This document shows, piece by piece, positions 46,263-57,495 of a stretch of 64,000 nucleotides of DNA. Origin of the DNA: Cenococcum geophilum 1.58 (lineage: Eukaryota; Ascomycota; Dothideomycetes; Gloniales; Gloniaceae); NCBI GenBank assembly GCA_001692895.1, contig KV748180.1, positions 3,156,195 through 3,220,194 of the forward strand, in the 5' to 3' direction. A program made the position numbers and the translations under genes. Positions within the stretch are counted from its first letter, which is position 1. Every line of letters starts with the position of its first letter. The notes under the pieces were generated by a model, which saw nothing but the letters and a program-made list of their open reading frames with translations, ran no database searches and had not been told where the DNA came from.

Positions 46263-49200
46263 TTAATAATAGATACTTAGTAAATGTCTTTTATAGTATT
46301 ATACTAGATACTAGAGCCGCAGGAGTATCTATAATAGGAGAACCTTAAATTTAAGCCCTTTAGCAGCTTAATAACTCTGTTTAAATTAACTATTTAACGG
46401 CAGGCTAATATATAATTCGTTTTAGCAAGGGTACTATAATCTCTTTTAGCACAATTAGGGTCCAAACCCCCTTAGAGTGCATTACTTTCCACGTTATTCC
46501 TATAAATACCCCGTTTCTATTTTGCATTAGAAATATAAATAAATTAAGCGTTAAGCTTAATAACCTTAAGAATATACTTATTTAGGGAGATAATTAGGTA
46601 CCTATTATACGCAAGTAGGGTTACCCCTAGCTACTCCTTTATTAACTAGAAAAAAGTATTACTTAAAGCTACTTAACTAAGTTAGAGTTACGCTAACTAT
46701 ATCGTCGTTTTAGCCACCTATCCATTTATTAATTATTTAGGGTTCTTTAGTAAGTAGGCTATAAAGTTAAGGTTAAGGCAATTAAGTATTTTATAAAGTA
46801 CTATTATTACTACTAAATAAACTAAAAGTCCCCTAACCGATTTAAGTTTACCCTTAAAGATAACTATAACTTTAACTTTTATATTATTGTTGACGTTATA
46901 TATCTTAGCGGCAAGCTAGTACTCTAAGTTATTAAATTCTTAACCTCCTTTTAAGCTGTATATTTCTTAAAGGATATATTAGCTAGGAACGCATAAGATA
47001 CCCTTTAATTATACTGGATTAATGTCTACCTAGAACCCCCTAATTAAATTATCTATAATATAGGAAAGAACTTCTTATCTATAAAGTTTTAATAATAGAT
47101 AAAGGCAATAATAATTAAGGTTAAGGAAGTCCCTGTTAAGGTATATAATAATATTAAAAAAGTAAAGCGATATTATATACTATTACGCCGCGTATATAAG
47201 ATTGTTTCTTTAAAACTAAAGGATATTAGTAAAGAACTTACCTTATAAATAGCTGTTAAAGCTATTAACAATTCCGCTGGCCCAGATAGACTTATACCTA
47301 TATTATTAGTCTTTAGCGCCTACCCTTAAATAACTAATAATTCTCTACTATCTCCCTTTATTATATAATAATCTAAGGCTATTTACAAGGCAATAAAGGA
47401 GGTACGACGTCTCTATGCTATATGCTAGGTTAACAACGCACTAAAAATAAGAAATAGCCTAAATACCTTAACTACGCTTAAGCTGCTACTCCAATCTAAG
47501 GTACGCGTATAGTGCGAAAAGGGAGAATAGTTAGGCCTACATAAGCTAATTATAATTAATAGTTAAACTTATACTATTTATATGCCCTATAGACCCACTT
47601 AATTCCGTTTAACTGCTATTAAGCCTTACTATAAAAATAACAGTTCTAAGCCTTTATAGGATACCCTAAAAGATACCCTAAAGGAGAACTATAATTAATA
47701 TGCTCTAGAAGGCGACTATAATTCTAATATAATTATAGTAGATATACCACAACTACGATGCGGTAGAGGTCGCCTAAAGGGATCACGAAATTGCCAATAT
47801 CTTATTAATTTTAAAAAGTAATTTGTTGCCGCCATTAGGAATAGAGTTAAGTTATTAATAGCCTTTATAACAGCTAAAAAGAAGGCTAACTTTAAGCTCT
47901 TAGAATAGCTTTAAAAGGAAGGTTATATTATAACTTTAAGAGCTCCTTTTTAAGTATCTAATAAGTAGGAGATTAATAGTCTTATTATAAAAGGAGTCTT
48001 TAAATTTAAGAAGTATAACCCTACCAAATTCGGTAGAGTTTACATCTTTAAGTTAAGAATAGTTAATAAGATTAAGGGTAAAGCTACTAACGCCCTATTT
48101 AAAAAATTAAGGCTTATTATCTAAGGCTATAACGACGATAGTAAGGAGGTAATTTTTACGTAATCTCTTATAATTTAACGAGCTAGTTAGCGAGTTATTA
48201 TTGCGCTAGCTCCCTCCTTAATAAAGAATAGAATAGCAGTTTATTTGTAAAATATTACTTCGGCCTATACCTAATTAGAGACGCACCTTTAGCGCTTAAT
48301 ACTAGTATACCTTCTAGAGAAAATTCGCTACTAATATCCCGAAGATACGATTATAGTTATACTTAAGCTTTTATATAGAATTATAGAGGTAGGAACTTAT
48401 TAGCAGGCTACCTATAGCAAGCACTATAAAGAGAAGCTCTTAATAACTACTTCTATATTTAATCCCTACTTTCTTATTATAGCTATAGGAACTCTATTTA
48501 GAATTATTGGTATATAAACTAATAATATAATTATCTTAGGAGATAACTAATTTTTAGCTTTTAAAGAAGATAAGCTAGTAAAGGTAAATCTTATAGTAAA
48601 GCTAAAGGAAAAGCTTAATTTAATAACACTATTGCTTTTTAATAAATATATCCTCTCCCTAAATAAGGATTGTATTGCTTTACGCCAAAAGGGTTAAGGT
48701 AAGAAGATTAACATTATTAACGTTAATTCTCTAAAGTAAGGATATATAGAGCAACGCGCTCGCGAAGTATATATTACTTCTATCTATTAACCTAAGGCTT
48801 CCTTTAATCTCTCTATTACCGCTTAATACCAGGAACTAACTAAAAATAACATTCTTACCCTAAATAAGCGTCTTTCTTAGTAAATAAACTATCTTAATTA
48901 GGGATTACTTTATGTGCCTATTAATCTTCTCACTACTAAGCTCTTTATATTTATTAATAGATCGTTTATAAATAATAAGGATTTTAGCTTCTAGTTAGGA
49001 TATAAGATTATTATTATAAATAAATCTACTAGAGAAAATAACTTTATTATCTACAGCAATCTTATCTATTAAAGCTTAACTAAGAGTAAGCGCGTTACCT
49101 AAAGCGTTTTAGCATTAGAGATATATAAAATAGTTAGTAGAGTTGATATAGCAATTACAATTAGAACTACCCTAAAGATAATTTTAGATTAACTCGCACT

Positions 49201-49527
49201 TCCTGTTATCTCTACAATTATATATACTAACTTATACTCCCTTTATAAGTGTTTAATTAAGCTTAGTACTATAAAGGAGAAGCGCCTTATAATTAATATT
49301 ATGGCACTTTAGCAATCCTACAAACGGCAAAAACTCTTTAAGATTTAATAGATTAACGGCTAAGATAACCCAGTAGATATAATAATAAAGGTAAACCCAA
49401 ATAAGGCTCTAGAGATATTTATTAACATAAACACTCTATATATATAAGTTAAAGGTTAGGTTAAAAAGGAGTAGGAGCAAGACATATATTATAATGGTAA
49501 TAGTTAATAGGCATGTACTATACGCTA

Positions 49528-49712
49528 TTAGGGCTTAATAGAATTTAGCAAATCTCTATAGCTTAATAGAATTTAGCAGAACTCTATAGCTTAATAGAAG
49601 TTAGTAAAACTCTATAGCTTAATAGAAGTTAGTAGAACTCTATAGCTTAATAGAAGTTAACAGAACTCTATAGCTTAACAAAAGTTAGCAGAACTCTATA
49701 GCTTAGCAGAAT
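49528..49712 (+). repeat. 28-bp tandem array (6 to 7 copies)
   Basis: The unit is CTCTATAGCTTAATAGAAGT followed by TAGYARAA; copies differ by transitions. It lies just past the end of Copia D pol, so it is probably in its 3' non-coding region or LTR. Confidence 0.8.
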
Positions 49713-50040
49713 TCTATAACGTAGTAAAATATAGCAATTTACAGCAGATTATAGCAAGTTGCGGTTTTATAACTAGGCTTAATTAGTAGGCGTATATAAG
49801 GCATTATAGGATAGTCCTATAACACTACGCTAGTTAAGCGGTATTTATATATATATATATAGCAACCATAAAAGAAGAGTTGCTAGTGTTAGGAGTAAGA
49901 TAAGTGGTTATTATATATTGCCGTAGCACTAGCGTAGCAAGGAGCCTTAAGCTCCTCGCCCTTTCTTATTCTAGACAAGAAGCTTTTTAATTAACATTAC
50001 TGTAACCTACTTGAGTAGTCATTATTAGTAAGTTACCCTA
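49713..50040. other. Unassigned sequence between Copia D and Gypsy-A E6
   Basis: This may include the 3' LTR of Copia D (a TGTTAGGAG start at about 49883 is possible) but no partner was found upstream. A TA microsatellite is at about 49846-49862. Near the right edge, TTACCCTATATA and TATATAGGGTAA form an inverted pair (about 50033-50088). Confidence 0.4.
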
Positions 50041-50369
50041 TATAACCAATAAGTATTATAATATGCTATATAGGGTAAATTTTTATCTTTACTAATAAGT
50101 TAAGTCTATATATAACTTCTAAAATCTTAGCTATAATTTTAAATAGTCCTAGTCTAACGTAGTCTAACTTCTTACTTAGTTATTAACTTATAAATTTTTT
50201 ATATAATAGCTATACTTTATCTCCCTTCTTAAGATCTAGTCCCTTAGATCTCTTAGTATTATAGTACCTCTTTATTTTTTATATATTAGTTTTGCTATAA
50301 AATAGAGGTCTTTATAAAGATTTATTAGAGTCTTTATTCTTTATTCTACTATACTACTTATTTTCTTTA

Positions 50370-50597
50370 ACGTGGTTAATGGGGTTTTAACCGCTCCCTA
50401 GGTTATAACCGTTTTGAACATTAAAACTTTACCTAGGTTATATCTATTACGCCTAGGTAAGCCTTATTACAACACACCGCCTTTTAAATATATGTGTTAC
50501 TTTAATTTTGGCAGAATAACAAAACTTTACTTAAAACAGCAGGCGGTACGCTAGCGCGGTTATAACCCAGGGAGTGGTCAAAACCCCGTTAACCACG
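50370..50597. mobile_element. MITE, 228 bp, TA-flanked
   Basis: Inverted ends of about 41 bp: left ACGTGGTTAATGGGGTTTTA, right (complement) ACGTGGTTAACGGGGTTTTG, continuing with few mismatches to GGTTATAACCG. TA stands on both sides (50368-50369, 50598-50599). There is no coding capacity. It interrupts the E6 sequence just after the integrase. Size, ends and TA fit a pogo/Fot or other Tc1/mariner-derived MITE; no autonomous partner with these ends is in the window. Confidence 0.8.
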
Positions 50598-51449
50598 TTA
50601 CTTATTATAGTAATAACAATATTCTAGGCTTATATCTATAATTTACCTAAAATAGTAATATCTTTATACCTTCCTGTAGTGTTATATTATATATAAACTG
50701 TATAATTAGTAATAATAATACCTAATTATTTTATATATAGTTAATATAATATTTTAAATACTATTTTAGTGTCTAATTTAGTCTTTCCGTTTATTTATCC
50801 GTCTATAGATAATATATAGTAGAAGTTGCTACTTAAACCCCCTATTCCGCCAAGAATACCTCCTAAAATACTACTATAAATCTTAAATCTCGGTTAAATA
50901 TAATCTTATTTAATGCTCTATATTTTATAAATACTTCTTTAATATGGATTTTAGTAATATCTTCTACTAAGATTTCTTCTATATATGTTATAAAGTAGCC
51001 CTATTTAGTTAACTTATCTACTATTATAAGGATTATATTATACTCCTATCTGGTAATAGGATCTTTTAACTTTAGCAACTTTATAATAAAGTTCTATAAT
51101 ATTATCTTCTATAGACGTTCTGGTACTTTAATAGGCTATAGCTTTTTATACGGCTTATACCTTATTAGCTTATTCCTTTAGTAATCTAAATATTTTTTAT
51201 AACTTTTCCTGCTAAGCCCTAAATTCTATAAATAATATATTCCTCTTAAAGTCTTAATACTAAGCCTATAGCTCTATTATATCCTTATATTATTTCCTTA
51301 TAGAAATCTCTAATAAACTCTTCTACTATTCCCCTTAGGATATACATATTTATTCTTTACTTATACTAGTCTATTTCTAGGTCCTTAGATTATACCTTTT
51401 AAAAAAAATTAATTTAATTACTTTCTAGTAACTCGTACTCTTAGGTTAC

Positions 51450-51669
51450 TATTTATATTAATTTAATAATATAAGTGAGTTATATCCAAGGGCACGAAAT
51501 ACGTGTAGTATCGTATGCTCTTTTAGATAGTGGTGACTGTTAATTCTATTGAGGTAGACTACGTAGTCTATATACTAACGCGCCCTCCCCCCTAATTAGT
51601 TATAAGTAAGTAGTTAGTGCACTAAACACGTAAGTACGCGTTTGGTACAATAGGTGCTATAATTATACA
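51450..51669 (-). repeat. 3' LTR of Copia H
   Basis: 220 bp, nearly identical to 57276-57495 apart from scattered transitions. Confidence 0.9.
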
Positions 51670-54600
51670 CTAGCGGTACTTAAAGATAGACCCACTTATA
51701 TATAACCTCCGTAATTACTTTTAATAGGACCGTAAAACACAAAAGAAATATATAGGAAATCCCTCCTAAGGTGCCTTCTAGGCTGCCTTCTAAACGGTAC
51801 CTTAAGCTGGCCATAAGTCCTACTTACGACCCGTAAAATAAACCGTACGGCCTTCTAACAGACTGTAAATAAACTATACAACCTTCTAATAGGCTATAAA
51901 TAAACCGCAAGTACTCCGTTAGTCTCGTTCCACCCATTCTATAACCTTTAGATTAAGCTTATTTATATTAATTAGGGTTTTAAGAGCTTGGCACGGCTTT
52001 ACCTTAATTATAGCGTCCGCTAGGTTATCTCCGCTGCTAATTCATTTAACCTCTGTAATCTTACGTCGTTTATAGGCCTAATGTAAGCATATTAGGTTAA
52101 CTATAAGCCTCTTCTCTTATATCGTACCTAGTTTAACTATATAGTCGTAAAGGGACTTTAAATCGGTGCATAGAACTAGGGGTAATTACTCCAATTATAG
52201 AATCTTCTGGATTGTTAACTTAATTACGGCTCCTATATTAAAGCCATAAGCTAGTGCGTATAGCTCAGAAGCTAGTACACTATAGGTTACTTATTTACAT
52301 TTAATTAAAGACTAATATAGTATATTTGCGTCCTAATTATGGTCCGTAAGTATAATTATAAAGCCAATTTATAATAATAGGTCTCTATTATTAGTAAAGG
52401 AGGCGTCCGTAAATACCAGGACGCTAAGGGAATTTAGGTCTAGTAGTACAAAAGTAAGTCCTCTTATTATATTATTAATTTGCCACTAAATGTATTTGTT
52501 AAGCTGCTTAATATTTTCCTCTTACAGATATATTACCTAGGCCGTAAAGGATAGATTATAGGTAGATTTAGGTTAATAGACTATAGTAATATAGGCGCCT
52601 CTTACACGCTATACAACGTATTAGTCCTTTATATTTACGGTCTTATGGGTCTCTCCGCGGGAACTAGTAAGGTTTATAGGCTTTACTATAATAAGCCTTA
52701 GGTTTTGGGCTTAGCGTTCCTAAGTTAGCTAAATTAAGTTACCCTTTTGTGTAATTAAGCCTCTATTAAACTTAATTAGAGTCTACTTAGTTAACTGCTT
52801 TCACGGCTTTACTAAGAACTTTACCTCTTATAGTTTAGTCTCTTTAGCGTCCGCAAAAGTCCGGTCCGCTAAAAAGAGGGTATTATCTATTTAAAGTCTA
52901 ACAATATTAAGGCCGTTTAATAGGGTATATAGGAGGCAGGGGTTATAGGTTAACTATTCCATTTTAAGTTTACTAACGTAATACTAGTAATATATTTTGA
53001 ACCTGTAGTTTCTAGCTTCTAGCACTCCGTAAAGGGGTTTTATAACCTATAAAATTATTCCTAGTTACATATTAAGCTTAAGGGGTGGTTATATATAGAT
53101 ATCTCTACTTAGGTAAATATTAAACTGTATATAGGCTTACGAGATATCCCGTAAGTATAGGGCTACAGGTTTGGTTTACTGTAGTCTAGGTATAAGTGCA
53201 AGTATAATCCGTTAACTAACTTATTAAATTATAGGCAATTACGTAAGGACTAAGTCCTTTCCCTAGTCGTTATAAGCTTATATAACGAGCCTTAATTTCT
53301 TAAAGGCTTTATTAGTACCAGGGTGCTTAATCTTATTAACAAAGCATAAGTTAAATATACGGACGCCTTGCGGGACGTCTTTCTCCATTATAACCGCAAA
53401 GATGCCCTTTTTAAGTAGTCCATTAATCTCTTTACGTCGTAAGTCTATAAAAGGGGTTTCCTATACTAAAACTAATATATCTATAGATAGGGTTTGTCTT
53501 ATGGGTACGCCTACGGAGGTTAGGTAAATTTCCGTCATAGGGTGCTTTTAGGGGCATCCTCGGCCACGCTTTACGGCAGGCTTAGTAGGTTTAGTAGGTT
53601 TACAGGGGACTTTTAAAGTAGGTAAGGGTGCTTCTAGTTTATCTAGTTCAACGTTATAGGTGTTTTCTGACCGAAAATAGGGTTTTACAAACGTGCTTCT
53701 AAAGCTAGCCGGTGCGCTAAAGAGTTATATATAGTATATTTCGTCTTCTATAGCTAGTAAATAATAAGGTCCAGTCCAATTGCCGCTTTTACGCCATATA
53801 AGGACTTTAGAATTAAGCGGGAGGTTATATACTAAGGTTATATTAGGTCCGTTACAGTAGTACAAAGCACTATTAACGGTTTATTTAGCCCGTAATTTAA
53901 CTATTTCGGCTATTACCTTCCATATTATAGCTGCTCGTTCCGTAATAGATAGGGCAGGAGGGCCTAGGTTGCTTATCCTTAAGTAAACTCCATAAACTAA
54001 AAGGGTGGGTACTAGTCCGTTAGGGCTAGCAGTATTATTAACAGCTTTTATAGTCATTTATAAAGCTAGTTCCTTTTAAATATCCTTATACTCGTCTATA
54101 ATAATCTAGTAAGCTCTCTATAAAGCTAGGTAAGCTTACTTAATAAGTCTAATAGACTAATACGCCTTAACTAGAACGGCTTTTATTAAAATAGCCATAG
54201 CCGTAGCGTACTATTAAAATTCCTTACTAATAAAGTTCCTACTGGCATCGTAGGTAATATACTTAGGGGGTCCAACATATATATTAATCTAGCAGGTCCG
54301 TAAAATATCCTACGTATATTTTGTAGATATATTTTATAACCAACGGGCGGCTTAATAGCAGGTTACCTTATTAATTATATATAATACTAGGCTGCCGTTA
54401 ATATATATAATGTCTACGTACACTAAGTAGTTAAAATTAAGGTCTTTATAAAGAGTGAACTTAAATCGGCCTAGGGAACGTCTATATTTCTAGCAGAAGA
54501 AGCAGTATTTAGTTAGGTAGTTAATTGCCTTCCTATTAACGTCGTTATATCCAGAGCGTTCTAGGACTCTATACAGCTTTTTAGCTAACGGGTGGCCGAA

Positions 54601-57275
54601 ACAGCGGTACAGGCGGTGGATTTTAGTACTAGTAAGGTAACACGGGTTATAGTTAAAAGATTCCTAAATATAGGTCCGTAAAGTCTCTCCCTATATAAGG
54701 AACGGGTGTCCAAATCGTTATATAATTAGTAGGGTGATATACTTACTTCCTAGGGCAGTTATAGGGCCAATTAGGGTGTCTGTAATATTATTATAGTAAA
54801 CCTATAACCTGTCTATGTCCGCGAGATAGAGTAGAAAAGGGGTATCCACTTTTACTACGTAAAAGTTAACTAGGCTAATTAAGGTCTTAACTACAACTAA
54901 TCCAATTAATACAGTTAAGCCGATACCGAATTAGACGTTTACGGCCCCAGTTTACATAGTATCAATATCCGTATTATCATTTATAGTGGTCTTATATACA
55001 AGGTATTGTCCGTAACCTATAATAGACTTCTTAGAAGCATCTATATCAATTATAACACTATAGAATTCTTTAGGGGTATAGCGTTCCGTAATAATATATG
55101 CAAATAGGTCCTGTTCGCGGTCTGTAACATCTATAGCGGGTTTAGCGAGTATACTTATAGGCTAGTTTTAGGTGTAATTAAGTATATAAAGGAGCGGTCG
55201 GCTAATACGGTCGTAATATTAAAGGCTTAGCCGTCTGTAAAAGGTCCAAAAGTAGTTAGGAATATCTTTAAGGTCTTCTATTCCTAAGTATCTAAGTTAA
55301 AGTCAATTATAAGGGCTTCCATTAACTTATTAAGAGACTCCTCCACTTCTTCTCCTTTATAGTCTAAGATAAACTAGTTAATCCGATTATAAAATCTCTT
55401 CTTAAACTTATTACGTTCTTCCTAGGTATACCTTATAAACTAATATCCTTCCTTACCGCACACAAAGCACTTCTAGCTGGTTCGTCTATAGGGGTATACT
55501 TTTATACAGGAGTTGCTACAAGGGTTGCGAGCAGGACTTAGTTAGTGCGGGCACTACTAGCAGTAGCAGCGGTCCGTAAAGTAGGCGTCTAAGTTAGTTT
55601 ATGGGTTTTACAGGTCTATAACAAAGGCTTAAGTACTGCCTAGCGGGTTTAAGACTTCGTACGTTACAATAAAGGACCGTAAATCGTTAATAAGGCCAGT
55701 TAGGATGTCTATAGGCTTATAATAGGCATATTTGCAGGGCTCTACTTCCTAGCAAGCCGTAATGAGTTTATTATACAGAAAGTCATCTATTTAAAGCTTA
55801 ATATTAAGGCCGTGCTATAGGTGCCAAAGGTCTTTAATAAGAATTTACAAGCACTCTATAGTCGATTTTTCAGTGTTTTTATTAATTACGGTTCGTAACT
55901 TAATCGCATTCTATTATATAAGGATGTCACGCTTATATTCTAGCCCTTTAAAGTAGTTACGTATAGCTTTATATAGCTTATTAAAGAGCACCAAGGGGGT
56001 TACTCTTAAGGTTGGTGTAATAGTGGTTAAGGGCTAGGCCGCGCAGTATAGTAGAGTAGGCTTAGCTAAACTCCTATTTAGGGATATTAGCCTTCTAACA
56101 AAGGTCTATAAAGATAGTTAGTTTGAAGTTAAAGTTGTCGTTTTTACCGCTATACTTAAATTCGTCGATATAGAGCTTAGCTAGGTTAGCTAGCTCCTTA
56201 CTATAGGTCTTTACTTAGGGGGTTTACGGATCTATAACTTAAGTAACAGAAGTATTTTAGTCCGTATTTTGGTTTACGGGGGTATTATAGTCCATAATTT
56301 AGGTTACGGGTATATTACGGTCCGTAACTTAAGTACTAGGTATACTTTAGCCTGTAAGATTAATCCTAAAACCGTTTGGGTTTATAGGACGAATTTAGTT
56401 AAGTAGGTTAGGTATAAGGCTAGCAATTTTATTAAGTTTAAAAGAAGCAAATAGTCTACTAGTAGCTTTAACCTAGTCTAGGATTTCCTCTTTAGTTTAT
56501 TCCGTTTAGTCTTTTTTATATATTATATTATATAAAGACCATATAATAGTAACTCATTTATCCCTTTTAACCTATATACCTTAGTGACGTAAAAGGGTTT
56601 ATAGGTTACGGATAGTAACAAGGTTATAGGTTTTAAAAATAGCTTCCGTAAAGTCTATAAAGTCTTTTTAGTATTACTCCTATAAGTCGTTATTTATAAG
56701 CTTAAAATATTTATATTTAAGGATTTTAAAATTAATATAGTCGTTAACATTAGGTATAGACTTAGTATTAACTCCCTACCTTTACTTCTTTTAACCTTTA
56801 TTAATTTGCTTGCTTAGGTCTGCTATACTATATAACGTAATATATCCGTATAAGCTATAACGGATAGAAAGGTCTTATAGTGGTCTATAAAGGTAATTAA
56901 CGGGTCCGTAATAGTTTGAGAGGTCATATAATAGTCCGTAAAGGTAATTAGTAGGTCCATAATAGTTTATAAGAGGGTAGGGGGTTTCTATAAGGGGTCC
57001 AAAAAGAGGTCGGGGTATTAAGGGAGGGTATAGTAGGAATAGGGGTTTAAGGTTTAAGAATAGGGGGTTTCTATAAAGGTCTATATTCGCGTCTATTACA
57101 CTTCTAGTAAACCGTACTAAGACTTAAATAAGTATATAGAGATAGTGGTTTAGTCAATAATCCCCAACTTCCAACCTTCTAGCAGGTCGTACTAGGATTA
57201 AACAGGTAGTCGCTGTTATGTATCGCTCGGGGGAGGTGTTAAGTAATTGCTAATCTATACACGCTCACTAATTAG

Positions 57276-57495
57276 TGTTTATATTAATTTAATAATATAA
57301 GTAAGTTATATCCAGGGGCACGAAATACGTGTAGTATCGTATACTCTTTTCGATAGTGGTGACTGTTAATTCTATTGAGGTAGACTACGTGGTCCATATA
57401 CTAACGCGCCTTCCCCCCTAATTAGTTATAAGTAAGTGGTTAGTGCACCAAACGCGTAAGTACGCGTTTGGTACAACAGGTGCTATAATTATACA
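57276..57495 (-). repeat. 5' LTR of Copia H
   Basis: 220 bp, pairs with 51450-51669, and is followed by the GTTAC duplication and resumed E6 sequence. Confidence 0.9.

Larger units (their letters stand above)
20602..49530 (+). mobile_element. Ty1/Copia retrotransposon D (split)
   Basis: Gag runs from the ATG at 20602 (MALTYPKKYEDN) to 22346, with a CX2C-type knuckle region near 21980-22020. Pol resumes at 46268: protease (LDT, about 46290), GAG-pre-integrase and integrase (about 46690-47100), Copia-type reverse transcriptase (about 47990-48560) and RNase H (about 48980-49320). Order protease-integrase-RT identifies Ty1/Copia. A Gypsy-A element (22347-46262, TTAAT duplication) splits it. LTRs were not identified with confidence. 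It is a fossil with dozens of breaks and is the oldest layer in this nest, because everything else is inserted into it. Confidence 0.8.
51450..57495 (-). mobile_element. Ty1/Copia retrotransposon H, both ends present
   Basis: A 6,046-bp element on the minus strand with 220-bp LTRs (51450-51669 and 57276-57495) and a GTTAC duplication (51445-51449, 57496-57500). Reading right to left: gag (about 57000-55350) with a Cys-rich CFVCGKEG segment (about 55475), protease region, GAG-pre-integrase (FGHPLAKKLYRVLERSGYND, about 54590-54530), integrase, Copia-type reverse transcriptase (about 53400-52860) and RNase H (about 52700-52000). Structurally whole, with many breaks in the frames. It is among the younger layers, since it interrupts E6 and nothing interrupts it. 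Confidence 0.88.

Noticed and set aside
49846-49862. TA-rich run as a promoter
   Set aside because: It is a simple TA microsatellite with no gene downstream.
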